Source: UBA1426 sp052034085
GTDB taxonomy: Bacteria; Bacillota; Clostridia; Peptostreptococcales; Anaerovoracaceae
Assembly: GCA_052034085.1 (NCBI GenBank)
Contig: JBPOJA010000016.1
Span: forward strand, 1-62,626
DNA: 62,626 nt
Reading direction: 5' to 3'
A program made the translations under genes and the position numbers. Under the pieces are notes generated by a model that saw nothing but the letters and a program-made list of their open reading frames with translations, was not told the origin of the DNA and made no database searches. Shown here piece after piece: positions 43,283-52,558 of this stretch (position 1 is the first letter of the stretch; every line of letters begins with the position of its first letter).

Positions 43283-44203
43283 CTATTTTTTTCTCAGGTT
43301 CTCAAGCACTTTTTCGAAATCATACGGTAAAGAGCTGGTAAACTCCATTGGTCTCCCTGTTTCCGGATGAATGAATCCCAATTTATATGCGTGCAAAAAC
43401 AACCTGTCTTCTCTGTCCTTATCTTTTTTGGGACCGTAAATGCTGTCACCCAAAATGGGGTGCTTGATATAAGCCATATGAACTCTTATCTGGTGGGTCC
43501 GGCCGGTTTTAAGCTCCGCTTCAACATAGGTTTGCCGGCCAAAACGCTCCAGTACCCTATAAAGAGTAATTGCCTCTCTTCCTTTTTTAAGATCCACTTT
43601 CATCTTAAGCCTGTTATTCGGGTCTCTGCCAATGGGCTTGTTGACAAGACCGTCATCCTCTTGGAAGCTGTTGTGAACCACAGCCCTGTATATTCTCTCA
43701 ACGGTACGTCTTTCAAACTGAGCCGCCAGATTTCTGTGGACCTCATCATCTTTAGCAGCTACCAGAAGCCCGCTGGTATCCTTATCCAGTCTGTGCACTA
43801 TCCCAGGCCGAATTATTCCATTAATTGAAGACAAATTGCCTCTGCAATGGTATAGGAGACCGTTTACCAAAGTTCCTGAGCTGTTGCCGGGACCCGGGTG
43901 AACTACCATTCCCTCTTCCTTATCTACCACTATAAGCCGCTCGTCCTCATAGATTATTTTCAGAGGCAGATCCTCCGCCCGGGCTTCAAGTAATACCGGT
44001 TCATCTATTTCCAGGCTGATTTCATCTTCTTCCTTCACCCTGTAGCTCTTAGCATTTACAGGAGCTCCGGCCAGCATCACCTTACCCTCAGCCATGAGCT
44101 TTTGTATGCGGCTTCTGCTCAGATCGGGAAAAAGTTCCGCGAGGACCAGGTCGATACGTTCGCCTGCCTGAAACTCCTCAATTCTTATTAATCTCTTGTC
44201 CAT
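43283..44203 (-). CDS. rluD: RluD-type 23S rRNA pseudouridine synthase
   Basis: 306 residues: S4 RNA-binding domain (about 15-75) then RluA-family catalytic domain with HRLDKDTSGLL (about 136-146, catalytic Asp) and GRTHQIRVHMAYIKHPILGD. Modifies uridines in 23S rRNA or an equivalent target. Overlaps lspA stop by 26 bases, the usual lspA-rluD pair. Confidence 0.94.
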   Translation of the reverse strand: MDKRLIRIEEFQAGERIDLVLAELFPDLSRSRIQKLMAEGKVMLAGAPVNAKSYRVKEEDEISLEIDEPVLLEARAEDLPLKIIYEDERLIVVDKEEGMVVHPGPGNSSGTLVNGLLYHCRGNLSSINGIIRPGIVHRLDKDTSGLLVAAKDDEVHRNLAAQFERRTVERIYRAVVHNSFQEDDGLVNKPIGRDPNNRLKMKVDLKKGREAITLYRVLERFGRQTYVEAELKTGRTHQIRVHMAYIKHPILGDSIYGPKKDKDREDRLFLHAYKLGFIHPETGRPMEFTSSLPYDFEKVLENLRKK

Positions 44204-44657
44204 GGTTTCTTTTTTCCAACAACACTAAGTAGATGATTAAGAAAAAGCATCCTAAGGTAACTGAAATATCCGCAATATTGAAGACGGGAAAAATCCTGAA
44301 ATCTATGAAATCCACAACATATCCGAGGCGGCAACGGTCGACAAGGTTACCCAGTCCTCCGCCGATTATCATAGACAAGGCCACCGATGGCAGAACAGGG
44401 CTTTGATTTATGGTTTTCAGCAGATATGCTGACAAAACCAGCAAAGCCGCAGCCGTAACCACTGTCAGCACTAAAGTTTTGTCCTGCAATATGCTGAAAG
44501 CCGCTCCTGTATTTTTAACATAGGTTATATGTAAAATATTTGTGATTACAGGGCGGCTGTCTCCGGGAATCATATAGCTTGAAATGAGCTTTTTACTCCA
44601 TTGGTCTGCTAAAAATGTCAGGCCTATCAAAAGAAAAATTGCTGATTTTCTATTCAT
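44178..44657 (-). CDS. lspA: Signal peptidase II
   Basis: 159 residues, four membrane segments. Removes signal peptides from lipoproteins after Lgt action. The catalytic Asp pair is in GLGNLVDRCRLGYVVDF and FNIADISVTLG. It should process the lipoproteins encoded elsewhere in this window. Overlaps divIVA by 8 bases. Confidence 0.95.
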   Translation of the reverse strand: MNRKSAIFLLIGLTFLADQWSKKLISSYMIPGDSRPVITNILHITYVKNTGAAFSILQDKTLVLTVVTAAALLVLSAYLLKTINQSPVLPSVALSMIIGGGLGNLVDRCRLGYVVDFIDFRIFPVFNIADISVTLGCFFLIIYLVLLEKRNHGQEINKN

Positions 44658-45204
44658 TTCCTCCCCTGAAATTAAAGAGAGTTTTATCCCTGAACCCTAA
44701 ATCTCCCTCAACGATGCCCTTAAGTTCTTTTGTTTCCTCCGTATCTTCTCTCTTGAAAATCTCGGCGCTCAGCAGGTCAAATTTCTCCAGTTCAGACTCC
44801 AGCAGAGTTTTATATCTTGTACGAAACATTATCAGGCTGTTTCTCAAATCTGCGTTTTCCTCATGCAGACGCTCTGCGGTGTCCTTAGCCTCCCTGACTA
44901 TTCTGTCTGCATCCATCTCCGCATTTTTAACAAGTATTTCAGCTCTCTTTTCTGCGCTGGCAGATATATCGCCCATAAGGGCTTTTGCCGCCTCCAGAGT
45001 TTCCAGAACCATTCCTTCCGTATTTCTGTATCTGGATAATTCACTGCTTACTGTTTTAAGCTGAGCCTTAAGGTCCTCATTCTCATTAAGCAGCTTTTCA
45101 AACTCCATAGTAAGCAGATCAAGATATCCGTCAACCTCATCCTCTTTGTATCCTCTTACAGCCTTGGAAAATTCATGATTTTGTATGTCTAAGGGAGTTA
45201 TCAT
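44650..45204 (-). CDS. divIVA: DivIVA cell division/pole protein
   Basis: 184 residues. N-terminal membrane-curvature binding part MITPLDIQNHEFSKAVRGYKEDEVDGYLD is standard; long coiled coils follow (about 30-150). Organises division sites and poles. Belongs to sepF-yggT-divIVA. Confidence 0.93.
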   Translation of the reverse strand: MITPLDIQNHEFSKAVRGYKEDEVDGYLDLLTMEFEKLLNENEDLKAQLKTVSSELSRYRNTEGMVLETLEAAKALMGDISASAEKRAEILVKNAEMDADRIVREAKDTAERLHEENADLRNSLIMFRTRYKTLLESELEKFDLLSAEIFKREDTEETKELKGIVEGDLGFRDKTLFNFRGGNE

Positions 45205-45214
45205 TTTTGCCTCC

Positions 45215-45499
45215 TTACATTACCGACATGATAAGCATTTTTATCATAATCCTGTAAACAACGTAAATTGATATTATAGCCAGCATAGGCGCCAGATCTA
45301 TTCCCGTATTGCCTGTTACTCTGCGGGAAATGTTTCTGAAAGGTTCTAGTACCGGTTCCGTCATTCTGACAAGAATCATATAATATGGGTAAATTTTGTC
45401 ATCAGGTCTGATAAACCAGCTTATCACAGTCCTGCCCAGTATAAGGTAAACCATTATGGCGAGGAATATCCTCATTACCTTTGCTATTAAAAAGAACAT
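45215..45499 (-). CDS. YggT family membrane protein
   Basis: 94 residues with two membrane helices and the conserved RTVISWFIRPDDK and EPVLEPFRNISRR stretches. Found with sepF and divIVA; role in division or osmotic response is suggested for relatives. Two bases after sepF. Confidence 0.9.
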   Translation of the reverse strand: MFFLIAKVMRIFLAIMVYLILGRTVISWFIRPDDKIYPYYMILVRMTEPVLEPFRNISRRVTGNTGIDLAPMLAIISIYVVYRIMIKMLIMSVM

Positions 45500-45501
45500 G
45501 C

Positions 45502-45978
45502 CTACCTCCAGGGATTTTCCGGATCATGATGAAAAATGCCGTTTTGCTGTTGATCAATATAAGCATCAATGTCCACATTCTCCGGGGCGAAAATAAAAAT
45601 ATTGTTGGCAACTTTCTGTACATTGCCATCCAATGCATATGTGGCCCCGCTCAGGAAGTCGAAAATCTTCCTGGCTATATCAGTATCCAATTTTTCCAGA
45701 TTGATAATTATGGGTTTTTTTGCCTTGAGGCTGTCCACTAGTTTGGGGCTTTCGTCAAACTCCCTTGGTTCTATCACTATCAGCTTCAGCTGACCCTGAT
45801 TTGCCGCTTTGGCGCCTCCGCCAAAAACCCGCGCCGCAGGCTTTTCCTTCTGCTCGGGGATTTCTCTTCTGAAGCTCTGTGGTTTGGGATCTTCCTGGGG
45901 CATATCTTCCTCATCATCCTCTTCGATTTCTTCAATCCCCACCACTGCTTTTAATTTTTTAAAGAAGCCATCTTCCAT
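45502..45978 (-). CDS. sepF: Cell division protein SepF
   Basis: 158 residues: N-terminal amphipathic helix (MEDGFFKKLKAVVG), acidic linker, and C-terminal SepF domain (about 65-150, IIINLEKLDTDIARKIFDFLSGA). Tethers FtsZ to the membrane. Preceded by yggS. Confidence 0.94.
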   Translation of the reverse strand: MEDGFFKKLKAVVGIEEIEEDDEEDMPQEDPKPQSFRREIPEQKEKPAARVFGGGAKAANQGQLKLIVIEPREFDESPKLVDSLKAKKPIIINLEKLDTDIARKIFDFLSGATYALDGNVQKVANNIFIFAPENVDIDAYIDQQQNGIFHHDPENPWR

Positions 45979-45997
45979 TTTTCTTCCCTCTCTTTAT

Positions 45998-46666
45998 CTA
46001 TTGATACACTCTTGGTCCGAAAATTGAGCTGCCTATTCTGACCAGATTGGCGCCTTCTTCCATGGCTACCTGGTAGTCGCCGGACATCCCCATGGACAGA
46101 TACCGGAAATCAGCTCTTTCGTGTTTTATAGCTGCCAGCCTGTCATACAGTACCTTCATTTTTGCAAAATATGGTCTGACAGTTTCGGGATCTTCAACAA
46201 AGGGCATCATTGCCATGAGGCCTCTGATCCTGATATTTTTGCATTCACTTAAAATGCGGCTCATCAGTTGTTCAACTTCATTTTCTCCTACTCCATGCTT
46301 GCTGTCCTCATCGGCAATATTCACCTGCAGAAGTATATCCATGATCAGGCCTTTCTGCCCGGCTCTTTTGTCTATTTCTGTGGCCAGTTTCAGGGAATCC
46401 ACGGAGTGTATGAGCTTAACTTTATCAATAATGTATTTTACCTTATTCGTCTGCAGATGTCCAATCATGTGCCATCTGACTGGCCTTATCCGGTCATATT
46501 TATCGATAATTTCCTGAACCTTGTTTTCACCAATATCAGTGACACCCATTTCTATGGCTTCATTGATTTCCTCAGGAGATCTGGTCTTTGTAACAGCAAC
46601 CAGAAGTACTTTCTCCACATCTATACTTTTTATTATCTTATCTAATCTGTCTTTAATATCGCTCAT
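45998..46666 (-). CDS. YggS/PROSC-type PLP homeostasis protein
   Basis: 222 residues of the PLP-binding barrel family: VLLVAVTKTRSPEEINEAI (Lys that binds PLP), GENKVQEI, WHMIGHLQTNK and LSMGMSGDYQVAM. Buffers pyridoxal phosphate. Its start overlaps the HlyD-like gene by 14 bases. Confidence 0.94.
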   Translation of the reverse strand: MSDIKDRLDKIIKSIDVEKVLLVAVTKTRSPEEINEAIEMGVTDIGENKVQEIIDKYDRIRPVRWHMIGHLQTNKVKYIIDKVKLIHSVDSLKLATEIDKRAGQKGLIMDILLQVNIADEDSKHGVGENEVEQLMSRILSECKNIRIRGLMAMMPFVEDPETVRPYFAKMKVLYDRLAAIKHERADFRYLSMGMSGDYQVAMEEGANLVRIGSSIFGPRVYQ

Positions 46667-47597
46667 TTTCTTCCCTTTCAGGATTGTTCATTATTTCATC
46701 GTAGGGCTCAACGGTTTTCACCCTCACATTATTTTCTCCTTCCTGCCGATAGAAATATCCGCTTTCCACAAGGGAGAATATTCCGTCTGATGCAATAACA
46801 GAAACTGGTCTGAAGTTATATTTACCACCTATGTCCTTCACCAGCACTCCGGGCACACCATCTCTGCTGGTTATGTTTTTATTATCTATTATTAAGCCTT
46901 CATAATCCGATGTAACGACCAATGCCTGAATTTTCCTCAGCCTGGGCATATCTTCATAATATCTGGAAAATTCCAGCAAAACCATCCAACCCGTACCAGT
47001 GTCAACCAGATCGCTGACACTGCCCCTGACCCGGCCTTCAGGCAATTCAAGAAAAATTGTTTTCCCCTTTTCATACCTGATTGCGCTTTCTTTGTCAGGC
47101 CAGATAACAACATACCAGGCATTGTTGTCCACGAGCCTGAAGACGGGATCTCCCTTGTCCACCAGGTCTTTCCGCAACTCCCGGAAAACAGAGCTGACAG
47201 ATTCCACCTCTTCCTTGCTCAAGTCATAGATCCGGTCAGGTGTAAAATACTCCTCCAATCCATCGGAAAAGTAACTTATCAGCCCGTTCTCCATAGCTGT
47301 GTAGGCAGTTTTGGGAGACATCATTTCTGCCACCTTTGCACCTTTCCGCACCAGTTCTCCCTCTTCGGCATAATACTGCAACCTGCCCTGATCCACTGCA
47401 TTTATCAGCCTTTCGCGTCTGACAAAGTAACAGGTTTCTTCCTTGGCTACTTTCAGTTCTCCATATTCCACCAGGCTGGTTCTTACAAAGGCATGAGTGA
47501 ATTTAGGATAAATGTAGATTACTCCGGCCAGCACGAAGATGCTGATCAGAAATATATAAAATACCGCTCTTTTTATCCTTCTCTTTCTACTTGCCAT
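46653..47597 (-). CDS. HlyD-like membrane-anchored protein in the division cluster
   Basis: 314 residues: basic N-terminus, one membrane segment (about 13-30) and an extracytoplasmic part with a lipoyl/biotinyl-like segment (about 55-100, LQYYAEEGELVRKGAKVAEM) as in HlyD adaptors, but without the long coiled coil. Similar genes occur beside sepF in other Clostridia, with unknown role. Overlaps trmD by 11 bases; rplS, the usual neighbour of trmD, is not here. Confidence 0.75.
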   Translation of the reverse strand: MASRKRRIKRAVFYIFLISIFVLAGVIYIYPKFTHAFVRTSLVEYGELKVAKEETCYFVRRERLINAVDQGRLQYYAEEGELVRKGAKVAEMMSPKTAYTAMENGLISYFSDGLEEYFTPDRIYDLSKEEVESVSSVFRELRKDLVDKGDPVFRLVDNNAWYVVIWPDKESAIRYEKGKTIFLELPEGRVRGSVSDLVDTGTGWMVLLEFSRYYEDMPRLRKIQALVVTSDYEGLIIDNKNITSRDGVPGVLVKDIGGKYNFRPVSVIASDGIFSLVESGYFYRQEGENNVRVKTVEPYDEIMNNPEREENERY

Positions 47598-48348
47598 ACT
47601 TCTCTTCTGACAAAGCTAACAGCACCCTGTCCAAAACAGCTTTTTCTCTCTTTGATAAATTGTGTTCCTTTTCCAGATAATCCCGGAGCAAATCAGATCT
47701 TCTCCTGCCCGTAAGAAGCAGTGACTTCTCATATCTCCACAGATCGATGGCACCATGATTACCTGACAGGAGAACTTCCGGTACTTTCAATCCTTCAAAT
47801 TCATGGGGCTTGGTGTATTGAGGATATTCAAGCAACCCTGAATAAATGGACTCCTCCAGATGTGATTCGTCACTGCCAAGTACTCCCGGCACAAATCTGG
47901 CAACTGCGTCAATCAGGACCATTGCGGGCAACTCGCCGCCGGTGAGAACATAGTCGCCTATTGAAATTTCCTCGGCTCTCCAGTATTCAAGAACCCTTTC
48001 ATCTATGCCTTCATAATGCCCGCACAGCAGCACAATCCTCTCCTCTGTGGCCAGTTCACAAATCAGTTTTTCTTCCATAAGTCTGCCTTTTGGGGACAGA
48101 TAAATAATTCTGGCGCCTTCAGCCTCAGATGCCCTCAGTGCACGAAAAATCGGCTCCGGGCTCATCACCATGCCCGGACCGCCTCCGTAGGGAGTGTCGT
48201 CCGTTTTGTTGTGCTTATCAAGGGTGTAATCCCTGATATTTATCAGTTCGATATCTAATATTTTCTTTTCAACTGCCCTGCCCAGCATGCTGTGGTCCGT
48301 TACCGGTGCAAACATTTCCGGAAACAGGGTGAGTACCTGAATTTTCAC
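47587..48348 (-). CDS. trmD: tRNA (guanine-37-N1) methyltransferase
   Basis: 253 residues; methylates G37 next to the anticodon and prevents frameshifts. SPOUT knot motifs GGGPGMVM, LLCGHYEGIDERVLE and ISIGDYVLTGGELPAMVLID are complete. Overlaps rimM by 4 bases. Confidence 0.97.
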   Translation of the reverse strand: MKIQVLTLFPEMFAPVTDHSMLGRAVEKKILDIELINIRDYTLDKHNKTDDTPYGGGPGMVMSPEPIFRALRASEAEGARIIYLSPKGRLMEEKLICELATEERIVLLCGHYEGIDERVLEYWRAEEISIGDYVLTGGELPAMVLIDAVARFVPGVLGSDESHLEESIYSGLLEYPQYTKPHEFEGLKVPEVLLSGNHGAIDLWRYEKSLLLTGRRRSDLLRDYLEKEHNLSKREKAVLDRVLLALSEEKYGK

Positions 48349-48860
48349 AGATCCATCAATCCTTCTATCAGCTTCACGGTGATGGTACCCTTTTCAAGGT
48401 CAATCTTCCTTATGAACTCCGATACAGCCGGTATCGGAAACATCCTGTTCTCCCGGTCCAGCTGAACCATGTAAATATCCTGAGCGGCTCCCAGGGTGAC
48501 TTCGGTTAAAGTCCCCAGTATTTTTCCCTCTTCGTCCTCAACTTTCAAGCCTATCAGATCTTTAACATAATAGGTATCCTCCGGCAAGGCAGGAGCATCT
48601 TTACGAATTATAAATACATCTTTTTCTTTTAACTGTTCTGCTGTTTCAATATTATCAACACCTGACAGCTTAATAACCGCCATGCTTTTTACGTATCGCA
48701 CACTCTCTATCGGAAAATTTTTATTATCAATCAGGATATAGGGCAGCTCCTCAAACTTTTCCTTGTAATCCGTATAAGGGTAAACTCTTAGTTCGCCCTT
48801 AAGCCCCACGGTGTTAACCACCTTCCCCAATCTAATTAAACTCTTATCTTTTTGTACCAT
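48345..48860 (-). CDS. rimM: 16S rRNA processing protein RimM
   Basis: 171 residues: RimM N domain (LGKVVNTVGLKGELRVYPYTD) and PRC-like C domain (YYVKDLIGLKV ... MFPIPAVSEFI). Assists 30S assembly through S19. Between khpA and trmD as usual. Confidence 0.95.
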   Translation of the reverse strand: MVQKDKSLIRLGKVVNTVGLKGELRVYPYTDYKEKFEELPYILIDNKNFPIESVRYVKSMAVIKLSGVDNIETAEQLKEKDVFIIRKDAPALPEDTYYVKDLIGLKVEDEEGKILGTLTEVTLGAAQDIYMVQLDRENRMFPIPAVSEFIRKIDLEKGTITVKLIEGLMDL

Positions 48861-48878
48861 TTTACCGGAAGCTCTTCG

Positions 48879-49121
48879 TTACTGGATTATCTCCACTGCA
48901 ACTTTCTCTTTCGTTTTGGCTGCCGCTGCCTTGACCACGATTCTGATGGCCCTGGCTATCCTGCCCTGTCTGCCTATCACTTTGCCCATATCTTCCGGTG
49001 CAACCTTGAGTTCCACAACTTTTGCCGTTTTACCTTCAATCATTCTAACAGTTACGGCATCAGGATTATCCACCAGAGATTTGGCTATAGCCTCTACTAA
49101 ATCAACCATTTCTTTCACCAC
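48879..49121 (-). CDS. khpA: KH-domain RNA-binding protein
   Basis: 80 residues, a single KH domain with the GKVIGRQGRIARAIR loop (GxxG variant). KhpA binds RNA together with KhpB. Five bases after rpsP. Confidence 0.93.
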   Translation of the reverse strand: MVKEMVDLVEAIAKSLVDNPDAVTVRMIEGKTAKVVELKVAPEDMGKVIGRQGRIARAIRIVVKAAAAKTKEKVAVEIIQ

Positions 49122-49126
49122 TTCCT

Positions 49127-49405
49127 TTATTCTGTGGGTTCTGCAGGAGCCTCCGTTGCGGATTTGCCAATGCCTAAGCCGTTAAAAAGCCTCTTGACCG
49201 TATCTGTGGGCTGAGCTCCGTTATTCAGCCATTTTTCAGCCTTTTCAACATCAATCTTTATGTCAGCCGGTTCTTTCAAAGGATCATAATACCCCAGCTC
49301 CTCGATAAACCTGCCGTCCCTTGGGGCTCTGCCATCGGCCACTACCACTCTGTAGAAGGGTTTTTTGTTTGCTCCCATTCTCTTCAATCTGATCTTAACT
49401 GCCAT
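49127..49405 (-). CDS. rpsP: Ribosomal protein S16
   Basis: 92 residues; VKIRLKRMGANKKPFYRVVVADGRAPRDGRFIEELGYYDP is unmistakable in pattern. Follows ffh with a 44-base gap. Confidence 0.97.
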   Translation of the reverse strand: MAVKIRLKRMGANKKPFYRVVVADGRAPRDGRFIEELGYYDPLKEPADIKIDVEKAEKWLNNGAQPTDTVKRLFNGLGIGKSATEAPAEPTE

Positions 49406-49449
49406 TTTTTATACCTCTCTTATTATTTTTTATTGAAAAGCGTTTCCGC

Positions 49450-50784
49450 TTACCATCCAAACATTTTGTTTTTCTTATACTTTGGAGAAGCGTTAAACTG
49501 CTTCATCATTTTCTTGGTATCTTCGTACTTTTTTATCAGCTGATTAATCTTTGAAACCGGAAGCCCGCTGCCGGCAGAAATCCTTTTCCGCCTGCTTGCA
49601 TTCAAAATCGAAGGATCTCTTCTTTCCTCCCTTGTCATGGATTTGATAATCGCCTCCATATGAACCATTTCTCTTTCGCTTTCATCCATGTCCATGCCCT
49701 TCATGGCTGCAGTGTTCACACCCGGCATCATAGTAATCAGCTTTGAAAGCCCACCCATGTTTTTTATCTGGCTGAACTGATCCAGAAAATCCTCAAGCGT
49801 AAACTCATTTCGGCGCATTTTCTTTTCCAGTTGTGCAGCCTTTTCTTCATCGAAGCTTTCCTGAGCTTTTTCTATTAAGGTAAGCATATCCCCCATGCCC
49901 AGAATCCTTGAAGACATGCGCTCTGGGTGAAAGACCTCCAGGGCGTCCATTTTTTCACCCATCCCCACAAATTTAATTGGCTTCCCGGTAACGGCCTTTG
50001 CAGAAAGGGCAGCTCCCCCGCGGCTGTCTCCGTCAAGCTTTGTCATGATAATACCATCAATACCCAGCTGGTCGTTAAATCCCTGTGCCGCAGTAACAGC
50101 ATCCTGACCTGTAAGAGCATCCACAACCAGAAGAATTTCATGTGGCTTTATTTTTTTCTTAATATCCCTCAGCTCATCCATAAGGGCCTGATCAATGTGC
50201 AGCCGGCCGGAAGTATCCAGAATCAGGACGTTACAGCCCTTATATTCCGCCTCTTTTCTGGCTGCCTCGGCAATCAGGACAGGATCCCGGCTGTCCCGCA
50301 TGGCAAACACGGGGACTCCAACAGATTTCCCGACTACTTCAAGTTGGTCTATGGCAGCAGGCCTGTATATGTCCAAAGCGGCCAACATCGGTTTTTTGCC
50401 GCTGTTTTTCAGCCACAGAGCCAGCTTGCCCGCCGTGGTGGTTTTACCGGTCCCCTGCAACCCCGCCAGCATTATTACAGTAAAACCCGAAGGGGAATAA
50501 GTAATTTTGCTGTTCACCCCACCCATAAGCTGGGTCAGTTCCTGGTCAACAATTTTAATAACCTGCTGGGCCGGTGTCAGGCTGGTAAGAACTTCTTCTC
50601 CCATAGCCTTTTCTTTGATTGATGCCATAAAATCCTTTACAACTTTGAAGTTTACATCAGCCTCCAGCAAAGCCAGCCTGACTTCTCTCATGGCCTCATC
50701 TATATCTTTTTCCGTCAGGATACCTTTTCCTTTAAGCTTTTTGAAAGCCAGCTGAAGTTTATCCGACAATCCCTCAAATGCCAT
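49450..50784 (-). CDS. ffh: Signal recognition particle protein Ffh
   Basis: 444 residues. N domain, GTPase G domain (GLQGTGKTTTAGKLA at about 108-122, DTSGRLHID, TKLDGDSRGG) and methionine-rich M domain (about 300-440, SKLITMMPGVN ... RRKRISAGSG) that binds 4.5S RNA and signal peptides. The ylxM stop immediately precedes it. Confidence 0.97.
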   Translation of the reverse strand: MAFEGLSDKLQLAFKKLKGKGILTEKDIDEAMREVRLALLEADVNFKVVKDFMASIKEKAMGEEVLTSLTPAQQVIKIVDQELTQLMGGVNSKITYSPSGFTVIMLAGLQGTGKTTTAGKLALWLKNSGKKPMLAALDIYRPAAIDQLEVVGKSVGVPVFAMRDSRDPVLIAEAARKEAEYKGCNVLILDTSGRLHIDQALMDELRDIKKKIKPHEILLVVDALTGQDAVTAAQGFNDQLGIDGIIMTKLDGDSRGGAALSAKAVTGKPIKFVGMGEKMDALEVFHPERMSSRILGMGDMLTLIEKAQESFDEEKAAQLEKKMRRNEFTLEDFLDQFSQIKNMGGLSKLITMMPGVNTAAMKGMDMDESEREMVHMEAIIKSMTREERRDPSILNASRRKRISAGSGLPVSKINQLIKKYEDTKKMMKQFNASPKYKKNKMFGW

Positions 50785-51138
50785 TTATTTAAAAACCTCC
50801 ATCTCATCCAGCCATTTGTTAAAAAAATCATGAAACTCTTCCGCTGATGCATCTTTATCCTGCAGTTCCCGGAATTTTGCTTTTTGATTACGCAGAATCT
50901 CTTCACAATTATTGTGCTTCTGCCATAGTTTAAGCTTTTCCTCAAAACCCAGCAGTTTATTCTCCGCCCTTTTTATTGTTTCATGTATTCCCTGCCTGCT
51001 GAGTCCGTACTCTGCCCCTATCTCGCCCAGGCTCAGATTTTCCTCATAATAAAGCCTGAGGATTTCCCTTTGCTTTATGGGAAGCAGCTCCCCGTAAAAA
51101 TCATACAGAATATTTATTTTTACAATCTCATCCAACAT
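50785..51138 (-). CDS. ylxM: YlxM, SRP-associated helix-turn-helix protein
   Basis: 117 residues with a sigma-region-4-like helix-turn-helix (about 18-62, LPIKQREILRLYYEENLSLGEIGAEYGLSRQGI). YlxM proteins bind SRP components in Bacillota. First gene of ylxM-ffh-rpsP-khpA-rimM-trmD. Confidence 0.92.
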   Translation of the reverse strand: MLDEIVKINILYDFYGELLPIKQREILRLYYEENLSLGEIGAEYGLSRQGIHETIKRAENKLLGFEEKLKLWQKHNNCEEILRNQKAKFRELQDKDASAEEFHDFFNKWLDEMEVFK

Positions 51139-51160
51139 CGTTCATCTCCGAGCCATAGGG

Positions 51161-51189
51161 AATATACCACAGGCAAAACTTGCTGTCAA
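51161..51189 (-). promoter_or_regulatory. Strong promoter of the ylxM-ffh operon
   Basis: Minus strand TTGACA (plus 51184-51189), 17-base spacer, TATATT (plus 51161-51166), 22 bases before the ATG. Confidence 0.75.
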
Positions 51190-51217
51190 GTTTTTCGCTT
51201 TACACCCATTAAACTTT

Positions 51218-51245
51218 TTGACATATGGTGCAAAAATGATATACT
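51218..51245 (+). promoter_or_regulatory. Promoter of murA
   Basis: TTGACA (51218-51223), 16-base spacer, TATACT (51240-51245), back-to-back with the divergent ylxM promoter 28 bases away. Confidence 0.7.
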
Positions 51246-51282
51246 ATTCACTTGAGATACAGAATAAATCCGGAGGGTTACT

Positions 51283-52545
51283 TTGGGAAAATACTTTGTA
51301 AGAAGCAAGGGTCCTCTTCAGGGAGAAGTGGAAATAAGCGGCTCAAAAAATTCGGTTTTGCCCATTATGGCCGCAGCCATGCTGTCTGAAGGCGAATGTG
51401 AAATAGGAGAGGTGCCTGCTCTTAAAGACGTGGATGTAATGTGCAGGCTGCTTAGAAGCATAGGTTCCCATGTGGAAGAAGATTATGCAAATAACAGAAT
51501 TAAAATATACACAAATTCCGTTAAGCTGGAGGAAGCACCTTATGAACTGGTAAAAAGGATGAGGGCATCCATATTGGCCATGGGCCCGCTTCTGGCAAAA
51601 ACAGGGAAGGCACGGATATCACTGCCAGGAGGCTGTGCTATAGGCGCCCGGCCCATTGATTTGCATTTGAAAGGTTTTCAGGCACTTGGTGCAGAAATCG
51701 AGCAGGGCCATGGCTATGTCGAGGCGAGGGCTGACAGACTCATAGGCGCAAAAGTTTATCTGGACTTTCCCAGCGTTGGAGCCACGGAAAACATTATGAT
51801 GGCTGCCACCCTGGCTGAAGGGGCCACCGTAATTGAAAACGCTGCAGAGGAGCCTGAGATTGTTGATCTTGCGAATTTTATCAACAAAATGGGAGGCAAG
51901 GTCAAAGGAGCCGGAACCGACACAATAAGAATAGAAGGAGCAAGCTCACTTCAGGGTTGCCGGCATTCAGTTATACCCGACAGAATAGAAACCGGCACTT
52001 TTATGGTGGCGGCTGCCATTACCAAAGGTGACATCCTTTTGAAAAACGTGGTTTCCGATCACGTTAAGCCTGTCATTGCCAAACTGGTGGAGTGCGGAGT
52101 CACTGTGGAGGATGATGACTATGGATTAAGGGTCCGTGGTGATATTAATCCATTAATATCGACAGATATAAAAACCATGCCTTATCCCGGTTTTCCAACT
52201 GATATGCAACCCCAGCTTATGGCTCTGTTAACCACTGTCAGCGGTTCCAGCCTGGTAGTGGAAACAGTATTTGAAAACCGGTTTATGCATGTTGGCGAAC
52301 TTAACAGAATGGGCGCTGATATTAAAATTGAGGGACGGACAGCTATTGTTCCCGGCGGTAAAAAACTTCAGGGGGCGCAGGTCATCTGCACTGATTTACG
52401 TGCAGGCGCGGCCATGGTGCTTGCCGGGTTGACCGCTGAGGGCGTAACTGAAATTTCGGAAATATACCATCTTGAGAGAGGCTATGCTTCATTTGTGGAT
52501 AAATTCACCAAACTTGGAGCCGACATAGTCAGAAAGGAAGATTAA
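51283..52545 (+). CDS. murA: UDP-N-acetylglucosamine 1-carboxyvinyltransferase
   Basis: 420 residues from a TTG start (GGAGGG 7 bases upstream). First committed step of peptidoglycan synthesis. ISGSKNSVLPIMAAA near the start, catalytic Cys in GGCAIGARPIDLH (fosfomycin target, so likely sensitive in principle) and TDMQPQLMALL. Followed by a small membrane protein gene. Confidence 0.97.
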   Translation: MGKYFVRSKGPLQGEVEISGSKNSVLPIMAAAMLSEGECEIGEVPALKDVDVMCRLLRSIGSHVEEDYANNRIKIYTNSVKLEEAPYELVKRMRASILAMGPLLAKTGKARISLPGGCAIGARPIDLHLKGFQALGAEIEQGHGYVEARADRLIGAKVYLDFPSVGATENIMMAATLAEGATVIENAAEEPEIVDLANFINKMGGKVKGAGTDTIRIEGASSLQGCRHSVIPDRIETGTFMVAAAITKGDILLKNVVSDHVKPVIAKLVECGVTVEDDDYGLRVRGDINPLISTDIKTMPYPGFPTDMQPQLMALLTTVSGSSLVVETVFENRFMHVGELNRMGADIKIEGRTAIVPGGKKLQGAQVICTDLRAGAAMVLAGLTAEGVTEISEIYHLERGYASFVDKFTKLGADIVRKED

Positions 52546-52558
52546 AGAAGGTGTTGCT

